A stretch of DNA of 64,000 nucleotides, from contig NZ_CP126110.1 of assembly GCF_030123405.1 (NCBI RefSeq), positions 2,852,001-2,916,000 on the forward strand, in the 5' to 3' direction. Below the pieces are notes generated by a model. It was not told the origin of the DNA and did no database searches. It worked only from the letters and a program-made list of their open reading frames with translations. This DNA comes from Neobacillus sp. WH10. GTDB taxonomy: Bacteria > Bacillota > Bacilli > Bacillales > Cytobacillaceae. The position numbers were made by a program, and so were the translations under genes. Within the stretch, counting starts at the first letter, position 1. Every line of letters begins with the position of its first letter. Shown one piece after another: positions 7,865 through 17,300 of the stretch.

Positions 7865-8776
7865 ATGAATTCGCAAGGTGTGGTTTTGCCCTACCCAAGG
7901 GCTAAAGGAATTATTTTAGTTCTAATAGCAGCAACTTTTTGGGGAGTCTCCGGGACCGTTGCCCAATACCTGTTTCATCAGCAAGGATATAGCACAAACT
8001 GGCTTGTAGTGACCCGGCTAATTTTTTCAGGGATTGGTTTATTGCTGTTTTCTCAATTTGTCACTAAACAAAATATTTGGAGTGTTTGGAAAAATAAACA
8101 AGATGTCGTCCGCCTCATCATATTTGGAACCATTGGCATGTTCGGCGTTCAATATACTTATTTTGCTGCTATTGAACATGGAAATGCTGCCACCGCAACA
8201 GTTCTACAATATTTGGCGCCTGTCATCATCGTTTGCTACCTATGCCTTCGGGCAAAATCATTACCTGCCAAACAAGAAGTAATCGCAATTGTCCTAGCCC
8301 TTTTTGGAACCTTTCTTCTTGTAACGAAAGGAAGTATCCATTCACTTTCCATATCAGGTCCGGCATTTTTCTGGGGAATTCTTTCCGCATTTGCCCTCGC
8401 TTTTTATACGCTCTATCCAGGCAGTTTGCTGTCAAAATGGGGATCACTAATGACAGTGGGATGGGGTATGACAATTGGCGGGTTCGGCTTTAGTTTCATC
8501 CATCCTCCTTGGAAATTTCAAGGTCATTGGAACCTGACATCCTTTTTGGCCGTTGTTTTTGTTGTCGTGTTTGGCACATTAATTGCCTTCTTTTGCTTTA
8601 TGGAGAGCTTGAAATTCATCCACGCATCCGAGGCAAGTCTGCTCGCCTGCGTTGAACCATTATCTGCTGCTTTTTTGGCTGTTGTATGGCTTAATGTCTC
8701 CTTTACACCTGCCGAGTGGATTGGTTCTTTTTCAATTATTGCTACCATTTTTATTTTATCGACTGCAAAAAGATAA
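7865..8776 (+). CDS. EamA/DMT-family transporter
   Basis: A 303-residue membrane protein with ten predicted transmembrane helices in two EamA halves: the first begins GIILVLIAATFWGVSGTVAQ, the second GPAFFWGILSAFALAFYTLY. Glycines and prolines in the helix ends follow the drug/metabolite transporter pattern, and the tail SLLACVEPLSAAFLAVVWL is the usual E-P-x-x-A motif. Such carriers export amino acids, metabolites or drugs; the substrate cannot be read from the sequence. The ATG at 7865 has GGAGGG upstream; an in-frame ATG six codons earlier does not. Confidence 0.9.
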   Translation: MNSQGVVLPYPRAKGIILVLIAATFWGVSGTVAQYLFHQQGYSTNWLVVTRLIFSGIGLLLFSQFVTKQNIWSVWKNKQDVVRLIIFGTIGMFGVQYTYFAAIEHGNAATATVLQYLAPVIIVCYLCLRAKSLPAKQEVIAIVLALFGTFLLVTKGSIHSLSISGPAFFWGILSAFALAFYTLYPGSLLSKWGSLMTVGWGMTIGGFGFSFIHPPWKFQGHWNLTSFLAVVFVVVFGTLIAFFCFMESLKFIHASEASLLACVEPLSAAFLAVVWLNVSFTPAEWIGSFSIIATIFILSTAKR

Positions 8777-8793
8777 TTTTTTTAACATTTACA

Positions 8794-8832
8794 TAAAAAA
8801 ATAAGCAGACCGGTTGGCCTGCTTATTTTTTT
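8794..8832. terminator. Bidirectional terminator
   Basis: AATAAGCAG and CTGCTTATT form the stem, with A-run before and T-run after, between the convergent EamA and yeeI genes. Confidence 0.88.
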
Positions 8833-9550
8833 ATTCACCTAAATCCACATTGTGGTACACTTGCTGCACATCTTCTAAATCTTCTAATACATCAATCATT
8901 TTTTCAAATTTTGCAAGTCCATCTTCTGGAAGCGTGATTTCAATTTGTGGCAGCATCGTTAATTCGGCAAAGGTAAATTCAGTGATCCCCGCCTGCTTGA
9001 ATGCTTCCTGTACAGAATGGAACTGGTCTGGTTCGGCATAGACGATCACAGAATCCTCTTCTTCAATGATGTCACGGACATCGACATCAGCTTCCATTAG
9101 AAGTTCAAGCACTTCATCAGCTGATTTTCCTTCCACACCGATGACCGCTGTGGCGTCAAACATGTACGCAACAGAACCACTAACTCCCATATTCCCGCCG
9201 TTTTTACCAAATGCAGCACGGACATCTGATGCGGTACGGTTCACGTTATTTGTCAGCGCATCGACGATGACCATTGAGCCATTAGGTCCAAAGCCTTCAT
9301 AACGTAACTCGGTATAGCTTTCTTCTGAACCGCCTTTTGCTTTTTCAATCGCACGATCAATAATATGTCTTGGGACATTGTATGTCTTTGCACGCTCAAG
9401 AACAAATTTTAATGCCTGATTTGATTCTGGGTTTGGTTCACCCTGCCTTGCGGCTACATAAATTTCAACTCCAAATTTTGCATAAATACGACTCGTATTT
9501 GCGTCCTTTGAAGCTTTCTTTTCTTTAATATTGTTCCATTTACGTCCCAT
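8831..9550 (-). CDS. yeeI: YebC/PmpR family protein, YeeI type
   Basis: A 239-residue protein opening with GRKWNNIKEKKASKDANTSR, which closely follows B. subtilis YeeI as I recall it. The three-domain YebC layout is visible: an N-terminal helical domain with ALKFVLERAKTYNVPR, a middle RYEGFGPNGSMVIVDALTNN motif and a C-terminal acidic domain ending DVQQVYHNVDLGE. YebC proteins were described as transcription regulators; recent work links the YebC group to relief of ribosome stalling on proline tracts. Bacillus usually has a second paralogue (yrbC), not in this window. The ATG at 9550 starts the conserved MGRKW; an upstream ATG is less likely. Confidence 0.93.
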   Translation of the reverse strand: MGRKWNNIKEKKASKDANTSRIYAKFGVEIYVAARQGEPNPESNQALKFVLERAKTYNVPRHIIDRAIEKAKGGSEESYTELRYEGFGPNGSMVIVDALTNNVNRTASDVRAAFGKNGGNMGVSGSVAYMFDATAVIGVEGKSADEVLELLMEADVDVRDIIEEEDSVIVYAEPDQFHSVQEAFKQAGITEFTFAELTMLPQIEITLPEDGLAKFEKMIDVLEDLEDVQQVYHNVDLGE

Positions 9551-9778
9551 TATGAACACTCTCTTTCCGCTTTGAATCTACACAAATTATTATAATCAAA
9601 AAAGTTGCTTCTTCATTACTTTTTCAACATAACAATTTAGAATTCGTGACACTTTATATTAACTGAAGAACAACACTTTATAAAATGCTGCTTTTATTCA
9701 CAGATTTTATTATACAATAAATGTTTCATTTGTTAAGTATCCTATATTAAAAAAAGAGTATAAAGTAGGAAAAACATG

Positions 9779-9814
9779 AAAAAGGACCATTCCTTACTTT
9801 ATTGGATGGTCCCT
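9779..9814 (-). terminator. Terminator of ilvA
   Basis: GGACCATCC and GGAATGGTCC form the stem on the minus strand, followed by TTTTT, just after the ilvA stop. Confidence 0.85.
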
Positions 9815-9819
9815 TTCTT

Positions 9820-11085
9820 CTATACAAGCATCTGAAACAGTGTGCTATCTTTATTTACTTCACGGTGTAAAAATCCTTTAGCCTTAATCCGTTCGATTAA
9901 TGGAAGGTAATCCTCCTTATCCTTCAATTCGATACCAACCAATGCCGGTCCAGTCTCTCGATTATTCTTTTTCGTATATTCAAAATAGCTAATATCATCA
10001 TTTGGTCCAAGAACATCAAAGAGAAATTCACGTAATGCCCCCGGACGCTGCGGGAACTGAACAATAAAATAATGCTGCAGACCCTCATAAAGCTTGGAGC
10101 GCTCTTTAATTTCCTGCATCCGTCCGATATCATTGTTGCCGCCGCTGATGATACAGACAACTGTTTTTCCTTTAATTTTGTCTGTATATGTATCTAATGC
10201 AGAAATGGAAAGGGCTCCTGTCGGTTCCACAACAATGGCATTTTCGTTATACAAGGATAAAAGTGTGGTACAAACCTTACCCTCTGGAACGACAATAATA
10301 TCGTCAACAATTTCTTTGCAAATGGTAAACGTTTTTGAGCCTACCGTTTTTACGGCAGCACCATCAACGAATGGATCAATATCCTTAAGTGAGGTCACTT
10401 CCCCTTTTAAAATCGATTCCTTCATCCCAGGTGCCCCTTGAGGCTCCACACCGATTAATTTCGTGGTTGGTGAAAAATGTCTTAAATATGTTCCAACCCC
10501 AGCGATGAGGCCGCCGCCGCCAATTGCGGCAAATAGATAATCAATTTTTTCAGGACAATCATTTAGCAATTCAACTGCAACGGTCCCTTGGCCGGCAATT
10601 ACATCGAAATCATCAAACGGGTGGATAAATGTACGATTTTCAGCCTGGCTACATTCCATTGCCTTTTCATAGGCATCATCAAATGTGTCACCAGTTAATA
10701 CAATCTCTACGCTATCCTTACCCCAAAATTTAACTTGATTCACTTTTTGTTTGGGGGTTGTACTCGGCATAAAGATCTTGCCATTAATGTTTAAAAGGTG
10801 ACAGGAATAGGCCACCCCTTGAGCATGATTGCCGGCGCTCGCACAGATAATGCCATTCTGAAGCTCATCCTTATTCAACTTTTTGATCCGGTTATAAGCC
10901 CCGCGGATCTTAAATGAACGGACGCTTTGCAAATCCTCCCGTTTTAAGTAAACATGACAGTCGTATCGTTCCGACAATAAGTGATTGTATTGCAGAGGTG
11001 TCGGTGAAATCTCATCCTTTATGGTATGGCTGGCAATAATAATATCCTCCACATTAAACACTTTTTTATCAATTTGTTGACTCAT
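9820..11085 (-). CDS. ilvA: Threonine ammonia-lyase (threonine deaminase)
   Basis: A 421-residue fold-type II PLP enzyme that turns L-threonine into 2-oxobutanoate, the first step to isoleucine. The PLP lysine is K59 in SVRSFKIRGAYN. Substrate and phosphate loops appear as CASAGNHAQGV and AAIGGGGLIAGVG, with CIISGGNND near the end of the catalytic domain. A single C-terminal ACT-like domain (about 340-421, YFIVQFPQRPGALREFLFDV) suggests feedback control by isoleucine or valine. I chose the ATG nine bases after AGGAGG over a TTG two codons earlier. It is monocistronic behind an Ile-type T-box, and no other ilv genes are in the window. Confidence 0.96.
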   Translation of the reverse strand: MSQQIDKKVFNVEDIIIASHTIKDEISPTPLQYNHLLSERYDCHVYLKREDLQSVRSFKIRGAYNRIKKLNKDELQNGIICASAGNHAQGVAYSCHLLNINGKIFMPSTTPKQKVNQVKFWGKDSVEIVLTGDTFDDAYEKAMECSQAENRTFIHPFDDFDVIAGQGTVAVELLNDCPEKIDYLFAAIGGGGLIAGVGTYLRHFSPTTKLIGVEPQGAPGMKESILKGEVTSLKDIDPFVDGAAVKTVGSKTFTICKEIVDDIIVVPEGKVCTTLLSLYNENAIVVEPTGALSISALDTYTDKIKGKTVVCIISGGNNDIGRMQEIKERSKLYEGLQHYFIVQFPQRPGALREFLFDVLGPNDDISYFEYTKKNNRETGPALVGIELKDKEDYLPLIERIKAKGFLHREVNKDSTLFQMLV

Positions 11086-11180
11086 TTTCAAATTCCTCCT
11101 CAGCTATTCTTCCGTTTTTTTGACATTTTTCAACTCAATTGATCTCATAATATAAGTAATCTTTAAGGTTTTATAAACAA

Positions 11181-11445
11181 CAAAAAACCCGCCCCTAAAG
11201 GAATAGGGACGAGTTAGCTCGCGATACCACCCTACTTCCGCAATTTCAAAATAGAAACTGCGGCTCTCGATCATCGTACCATTTTCTGTACGTGTTCCAT
11301 TGTAACGGCGGACATTCCGGTACAGCTTACTTACTCCGTTCAGCTATACACCTCAGAGATGATTTTCAGATACCCCTGTTGTCGACTCCCACCAACCGTC
11401 GACTCTCTGTGAAACAAAGTACATACCCTACTCTTCTCGTCATCG
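11181..11445 (-). promoter_or_regulatory. T-box leader (isoleucine-type) of ilvA
   Basis: Read on the minus strand, it contains the T-box core GGGTGGTATCGCG (11220-11232), followed by a terminator (stem about 11188-11214, GTCCC..GGGGCGGG, then a T-run) that competes with the antiterminator. Upstream, the Stem I element AGAGAG and the specifier context GAAAATCATCTCTGAG (11352-11367) place ATC (11361-11363) in the usual specifier position, which is isoleucine. Uncharged tRNA-Ile would favour readthrough into ilvA. Confidence 0.9.
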
Positions 11446-11466
11446 ATTCATATATAATTTTAAATA

Positions 11467-11495
11467 AGGGTAACACCGAAAAAATACCCTGTCAA
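11467..11495 (-). promoter_or_regulatory. Sigma-A-type promoter for the T-box/ilvA transcript
   Basis: On the minus strand TTGACA (11490-11495) is followed, after 17 bases, by TACCCT (11467-11472). The -35 is perfect and the -10 weak. It lies about 20 bp upstream of the T-box leader. Confidence 0.6.
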
Positions 11496-11529
11496 TATTT
11501 TTTGACTATTTTAACTATTTTGTTAATTA

Positions 11530-11543
11530 TAAAGCGCTTTCAT
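11530..11543. promoter_or_regulatory. Weak cre-like (CcpA) site
   Basis: ATAAAGCGCTTTCA has the central AAAGCGCTTTCA of a cre half but misses the leading TG. It lies 34 bp upstream of the ilvA promoter. ilv genes are CcpA-controlled in B. subtilis, so a role is possible but unproven. Confidence 0.3.
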
Positions 11544-11678
11544 TTTGGTGGTGCCTGACACCGTTGCCACTATTACTCAAATGTTTAATTTCTTTAATCC
11601 AATTACATTTACAAACAGCTAGGTGCTATAATTATATAAAAATTATATTATTCTGATAATGAATGGAGAGTTTTCGTA

Positions 11679-12191
11679 ATGAAGATTCCTTATAATGGGA
11701 AATTCCCTTCGATTCATGATTCTGTTTTTATCGCGCCGGGTGCATATTTAATTGGTGATGTCCAAATTGGTATGGATTCAACGGTTTGGTTTAATGCGGT
11801 GTTACGTGCTGACGACGGCCCGATTATCATTGGTGAAAGATGCAGTATCCAAGATAATTCCACTATTCATTTATATGAAGGATTTCCTGTCATCATTGAG
11901 GACGATGTGACGATTGGACATAATGTTATTTTGCATGGCTGTAAGGTCGGCAGATGTTCTATTATTGGTATGGGATCAACGCTTTTAGATAACGTGGAAG
12001 TTGGCGAGGAATGTATTATTGGTGCCAATACGCTGCTGGCAGGAGGAATTAAGATACCGCCCCGCTCCCTCGTGTTAGGTTCACCAGGGAAAATCGTCCG
12101 CGAGCTATCTGAAAAGGATTTACAGATGCTCCAAATGTCAAGCGAGCACTACGTTCAAAAAGGAAAGGACTTTAAAGAAATACTAAAATAA
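11679..12191 (+). CDS. Gamma-class carbonic anhydrase-like, left-handed beta-helix protein
   Basis: A 170-residue protein made of hexapeptide repeats with a C-terminal helix, the fold of the gamma-carbonic anhydrase family (YrdA/PaaY/YtoA). Likely metal ligands are the histidines in NSTIHLYEG and in IGHNVILHGC. The last repeats read GANTLLAGGIKIPPRSLVLG, followed by SPGKIVREL, typical of the group. Many members bind zinc but have weak or no carbonic anhydrase activity, so the true reaction is uncertain. It is a trimer in characterised relatives. Single gene with its own terminator. Confidence 0.9.
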   Translation: MKIPYNGKFPSIHDSVFIAPGAYLIGDVQIGMDSTVWFNAVLRADDGPIIIGERCSIQDNSTIHLYEGFPVIIEDDVTIGHNVILHGCKVGRCSIIGMGSTLLDNVEVGEECIIGANTLLAGGIKIPPRSLVLGSPGKIVRELSEKDLQMLQMSSEHYVQKGKDFKEILK

Positions 12192-12222
12192 ATCAACTAT
12201 TACAATTCCAAAAATTATGTTT

Positions 12223-12254
12223 AAATCCACCAAAACCTAAGGTGGATTTATTTG
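12223..12254 (+). terminator. Terminator after the gamma-CA-like gene
   Basis: AAATCCACC pairs with GGTGGATTT, followed by ATTTG. Confidence 0.7.
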
Positions 12255-12267
12255 TCTCTAAAAAAAT

Positions 12268-12729
12268 TTATATCTTTTTTTCGTATTCTATTAATGTTAA
12301 TCGATTATTAATTTTATTTTCTTTCGTTTTTTTATAGCCAAATTTTTCGTAAAAATGGCGAGTTCGCTCATTATCCTTAGGAGTGTCTAAACTCCATACC
12401 TTTGCTTGTGGGAATTTGTTTTCCATTTTAGTAAGGATTTTGCTGCCTAATCCTCGATTTTGAAGGTCGGGGCTTAGAAAGATTCGAACCAAGCGATAAT
12501 GTTTATCCGTTATTTTCACGATACAGATACCGCCAGCAATTTTTCCATTAAGAAAAATGGTGTAATGAAAAGAATGATTTATTTTATACTTAAAAAAATC
12601 TAGTGATTCTGCTGCAGGACTCGTGTCATAATCCTTATACTTTTTTAAGTCGGATTGAAAGGCCTCTTTCTGGATGTTTAACAGTGCTTCCGCTTCGTTC
12701 ATTTTCGTCCTTGTGATTTTTAAATCCAT
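12268..12729 (-). CDS. GNAT family N-acetyltransferase
   Basis: A 153-residue protein started at the ATG at 12729, which has GAGGTGA upstream. It has the GNAT core: HYRLVRIFLSPDLQNRGLGS holds the acetyl-CoA loop (Q-N-R-G-L-G), and DTPKDNERTRHFYEKFGYKK is the classical C-terminal helix. The middle contains HSFHYTIFLNGKIAGGICIV, the strand pair that precedes the cofactor site. The substrate is unknown. It is not in an operon. Confidence 0.9.
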   Translation of the reverse strand: MDLKITRTKMNEAEALLNIQKEAFQSDLKKYKDYDTSPAAESLDFFKYKINHSFHYTIFLNGKIAGGICIVKITDKHYRLVRIFLSPDLQNRGLGSKILTKMENKFPQAKVWSLDTPKDNERTRHFYEKFGYKKTKENKINNRLTLIEYEKKI

Positions 12730-13233
12730 GATTTCACCTCGAAAATACATTTCAATCATTATATGAATTGAACACTGCAAATGAAATAATGAAGTAATTA
12801 TTGGGGTGGTATGGTGTGGTCCATGGGTAAACCTAGGAGGTTTTATACCAAGTGAATAGAGCCGTTAAAATGAATTAGAAGTTTAGATTGAACAATTAAC
12901 TATTTGTATTAATCTGAACAAAAGGCCCAGTATTATAGTGACTGTAAATGAGGTTTTATTACGATAAAGGGCACTACGAGCCCTTTATAGTGCCCGTATA
13001 CTTGGTTCCAATGGGATTACGGGCACTATAATCCCCTTTTTATTGTCCAACCATTAAAATTACATTCTCATTTCACACTGCCATGAACCGTTACCTATTT
13101 TTTTAGTTCCTTTTTCCGCTACTTATGATTTACTCCAGCTTTGATTAATCCTACTAGGTATCGTATGATGAAAATGGATTTTTCGTAATGCTGCAAAAGA
13201 AATATTACTTAAATATGGAAAGGGCTTTTTAAC
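12730..13233. other. Intergenic stretch with a GGGCAC repeat
   Basis: About 500 bp. Apart from the repeat at 12967-13045 it holds no gene I can support. Confidence 0.4.
12967..13045. repeat. GGGCAC intergenic repeat, copy 1
   Basis: GGGCACTA (about 12969-12976), TAGTGCCC (12988-12995) and GGGCACTATAATCCCC (from 13021) form nested inverted and direct repeats. Related motifs recur at 34155-34265 and 40976-41034, always between genes. Confidence 0.55.
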
Positions 13234-13755
13234 ATGATCAAAAACAAAATACATTCATTAATATCAAACCTTGGACTTGTTCCTCATCCGGAAGGCGGAT
13301 ATTACAAAAATACATATCAGTCTAAGGAGCAAATTTCTAACACAGAATTAAGTGTAGATTTTGAAGGAGAACGTAAGCTTTATACTAGTATTTACTTTCT
13401 ATTAACTTCAGATGATGTTTCCCACTTTCATCGATTGAAATCGGATGAACTATGGTATTTCCACGCGGGAAGCCCATTAACCATTCATGTTATTCATGAA
13501 AATGGAGAGTATGAGGAAATCAAATTAGGGATGAATATAGAAAATGGTGAGGTTCCGCAAGCACTAGTTCCGAAGAATTCCATTTTTGGTTCCTCAGTAA
13601 ATGATAATGACACCTTTTCATTGGTGGGCTGCATGGTATCTCCGGGCTTTGAATTCAAAGACTTTGAATTGTTTACACAGGACGAGCTTTTACTCAAATA
13701 TCCACAACACGAGGAAATCATATTGAAATTAGCGTACAAAAATATCCCAAATTGA
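13234..13755 (+). CDS. DUF985/Cupin_5 family protein
   Basis: A 173-residue single-domain cupin. It opens with LGLVPHPEGGYYKNTYQS, the signature of the DUF985 group, and continues with TSIYFLLTSDDVSHFHRLKS and LWYFHAGSPLTIHVI, where the histidines would sit at the metal or ligand site. The second cupin motif is SLVGCMVSPGFEFKDFELF. Related structures bind sugar-nucleotide-like or unknown ligands; no activity is established for the group. Preceded by GGAAAGGGC. No operon partner. Confidence 0.9.
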   Translation: MIKNKIHSLISNLGLVPHPEGGYYKNTYQSKEQISNTELSVDFEGERKLYTSIYFLLTSDDVSHFHRLKSDELWYFHAGSPLTIHVIHENGEYEEIKLGMNIENGEVPQALVPKNSIFGSSVNDNDTFSLVGCMVSPGFEFKDFELFTQDELLLKYPQHEEIILKLAYKNIPN

Positions 13756-14346
13756 AGGTAAATATCACCTGATCGCTTAAAATAAGATTTGATCCTAATG
13801 TATATTTCTTAATACGATACATACTAAGAGACCTTCGAGTAGAAGGTCTTCATCTATTTTTATACAATTAGTTTACATAATATTTTTATGTTAAATAGAA
13901 TTACTACCCTCGCCTCTTATGGGGACATCATTAAATTCTTAGCTCTTTTCCTTTCTAAATTTTCTTAACCCGCTTTTACAATTAGCAACAATCCTGCTAC
14001 TAAAGCCGAATACTTTCCTCGCCATTTCACGATTACCTTTTTCCACAATAAATTGCCGCACCCAAATAATTGATACCTCCATACAGTTAATCTTAAAGCA
14101 AATCCCCTCTCAGCTTTTTCAAATTCGATATGGCTTCTCTAAGTCTGATATTTAATGATTAAAGGTTGAAAAAAACCCTTTTAGTGCTGGATGAACCAAG
14201 TTCTTTTTTCCTCCCCCACCCCTATTGTCAAATTTCACATGATCTATTCTAATCGTCTTTTTTCGAATGAAAATCCAATTGATTTTGTGTATGAAAAGAA
14301 GCCACATAGGGAATATTTTCTTAAGGATACTTACAAGGGGGACATT
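13756..14346. other. Intergenic region before the glucan synthase gene
   Basis: About 590 bp. A GAGACCTTC/GAAGGTCTT hairpin at 13829-13849 probably terminates the cupin gene. An ATG-led minus-strand frame of 47 basic residues (13939-14082) lacks a ribosome binding site and is not supported. The frame of the downstream gene is open from 14191, but has no ribosome binding site before 14347. Confidence 0.45.
13829..13849 (+). terminator. Possible terminator of the cupin gene
   Basis: GAGACCTTC and GAAGGTCTT form the stem with a five-base loop; the following T-run is interrupted (TCATCTATTTTTA). Confidence 0.5.
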
Positions 14347-17300
14347 ATGATTTTAAACAATGATCAATTAAAAGCTAAGGCCCACGAGATAGCCTTAACT
14401 CATGAATTATATACAACTAAACAGCGGAATACACGATATTGGCCAACTTTTCGATCGGATATGGCCAGCCTTCACGAATTCGCCGAGAGGTTAGGAAACA
14501 ACAAAGTAGAGTGTAAACAGCCTGCGGAAGATTGGCTGCTTGACCACATAAATTTTTTAGAGACACAAGCACAAGCTGTTCTTCGTGAACTACCACGTGC
14601 AACGCTTAATCAGCTGCCCAAATTGCGCTCTACGGGCATGCCACGAATATATGGCCTGTGTAAAGATTACCTCGAGCATGTGGATGGACGCTTTGACATA
14701 CATTCATTCGAAAGTTACCTTTCCTCTTATCAGGAAGTTTCTGTCCTCAAGGATGCTGAATGTTGGGCGTTACCGAGTGCATTAAGAGTTATTATTATTC
14801 ATCGTTTAGCTGTAGCGATGCGTGAGATTCGACATCGACATGAGGTGTGTCATTCCATTACCTCTCTATTAGAGCAGATTGGAACAAAGAATTTGTCCGA
14901 CACTAAGATACGCATTTTAGTAGAGCGGGAAACACGAAAAAAACCACTAAGTCCAGCCGAGATTGTTCATTTTGTCCAGCACTTGAGTGAATGGGAACCA
15001 AATATTCGGATTGTTCATGACTGGCTTCGGGCCCATGTAGAGAATAGTGAATCAAGTCTTGAACAGATGGTCTCGTTGGAGCATCAGCTTCAGGCTGAAC
15101 TACAAGTGACATGCGGCAACTTAGTACAAAGTTTGCACTTTTTAGAGCGCTTGCCATGGAGATTGACGTTCACAAGAATTTCCCATATTGAGCAAATTCT
15201 GCGGTCTGATTCAAATAGTGAATATGAGCTACTAGATTTAGCTAGCTGTGACATCCTTCGTGGACGGGTTGCCAAGATTGCACGGAAATTGAATGTACCA
15301 GAAACTTTAGTTGCTCAAACGGCAGTACGACTTGCCAAGGCGCAACAAAAAGACACTGACCTAGTAGAGGTACTACCTAGAAAGGCCTGCCTTGCCTATT
15401 ATTTGCTCGATGCACATGGAATCTCTGCAATGCGCAAGGAGCTCTGTAAGGTAGCTCGCCCACGAGTACTGCCACACCTTGTTGTTCGACGGCAATCATC
15501 GTTCGTATATTTTTCAAGCATTATTTTACTCTTTGTTGCTTTGATGGCGCTAGCCGGGGGATGGATAGCGTTCGGTTCGTTTGTACGACCAATTTCTTGG
15601 CTTGCTATTTTTGCAGCCCTTGTATTGCCTGTAAGTGAATGGGTTATCACTATTATTCATGAGATCATTTGTAAATACTGCCGCTCTACCCCGCTTATAA
15701 GATTTGATTATTCCGAAAAGCTGCCTGATGATGCTCGAACTATGGTTGTTATGCCGATTATTTGGTCGAGCATTGAAGAAGTGGATGACGTAGTCAATAG
15801 ACTTTTAGTTCACTATCTTGCAAACCGACAGCAGAATATTCATTTTGGCATATTGGCAGATTTTTTTGATGCTTCAAGCGAGTCCATGCCAATTGATGAA
15901 GAGATTATTACTCATGCGGTTAAACGGATTGGTGCTTTAAGAAAGCAGTACGGGAATGATAAATTTTTCCTTTTTCATAGATCTCGTCTCTATGATTCAG
16001 TTGACAATATCTATAAAGGATGGGAGCGAAAGCGCGGCAAATTAGTTGAATTCGTTGAACTACTTTCAGGAAGTGACCAAACTAGTTTTACAACGATACA
16101 TGGGCAAACAGATATTCTAAAGAATATTCGTTATGTTTTAACAGCTGATTACGATACATTTCTTCCTATCGGCGTGGTTAGCCGCTTAACGGGTACGATT
16201 CATCTCCCTTACAACCGCCCACGTTTTAATAAGGATGGAACTCGTGTCGTCGAAGGGTATGGTGTACTTCAGCCAAGTATAAGCGTAAGTTTTGAGTCAA
16301 CCCAAAATTCACGTTTCGCTTCATTATGGGCAGGTGAACCTGGGATCGATCCATATGCTTTTGCAGTTTCGAATGCCTATCAGGATCTGTTGGGACATGG
16401 CATCTTTGTCGGTAAAGGGATTTTTGATGTGGAGGCGTTTCGAAAGACATTGGTAAGCCGCATACCTGATCATCATATCCTGAGCCACGATTTACTTGAG
16501 GGGGGATTTCTGCGCGCTGGGCTGACGTCTGATATTGAAGTGGTCGAGTCGCACCCGAACACATTTTTGGCTTACCAACAACGGGCTCATCGATGGATTC
16601 GTGGGGATTGGCAACTTATCAACTGGCTAGGTTCAAAATGCAAAGACCGTTTTGGTGAGAATAAACGAATTGCTTTGGGAGGTCTTACCCGCTGGCAAAT
16701 CGTTGATAATTTACGCCGGAGCCTACTTGCACCATCCTTGTTAATTGTCGCTATTCTTGGTTTGAATACACTTCCTGGTCAAACTTGGGTATGGGAAACA
16801 ATCGTGGTATTAACGATTTTCCTCCCGTTTTTGCGCTCTCTTGTCGTAGCAATACTTGGCAGAAGTCTTAATCACACCATTGGTGTAAGTTTCATGCAAA
16901 GTGCGGTACAGTTTATAACGCTACCCTTTACTGCTGTTCTTTCTTTGGACGCCATTTTCCGTACACTTTACCGTATGAGTATTAGTCGAAGGAACTTACT
17001 TGAGTGGGTAACAGCTGCAGAGACGGATAGACGATCAAGTAAAGGACGAGTGTTTTTATTTGAGCCAGCAGGATACTTTGTCATTTTCTTATTTGCTGTT
17101 GTAGCTTGGCTTTCTGGCGGAGTTTTTGATCAAGCTATAGGTATTTTGGCATTTGTTTTTTGGCTACTTGCTCGGCCTTTTATTCAGCAATTGAACCAAC
17201 CGGAAAAAGGAGAATCTCTTAAATGGCTGCATGATGCTCGTCCAGAACTCAAGGAGTTAGCATCAAAAATCTGGTCATTTTATGCGCGCTATGTCACGGA

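Noticed and set aside
13939..14082. 47-residue basic minus-strand frame
   Set aside because: No ribosome binding site, no known family and no conservation evidence; likely chance.
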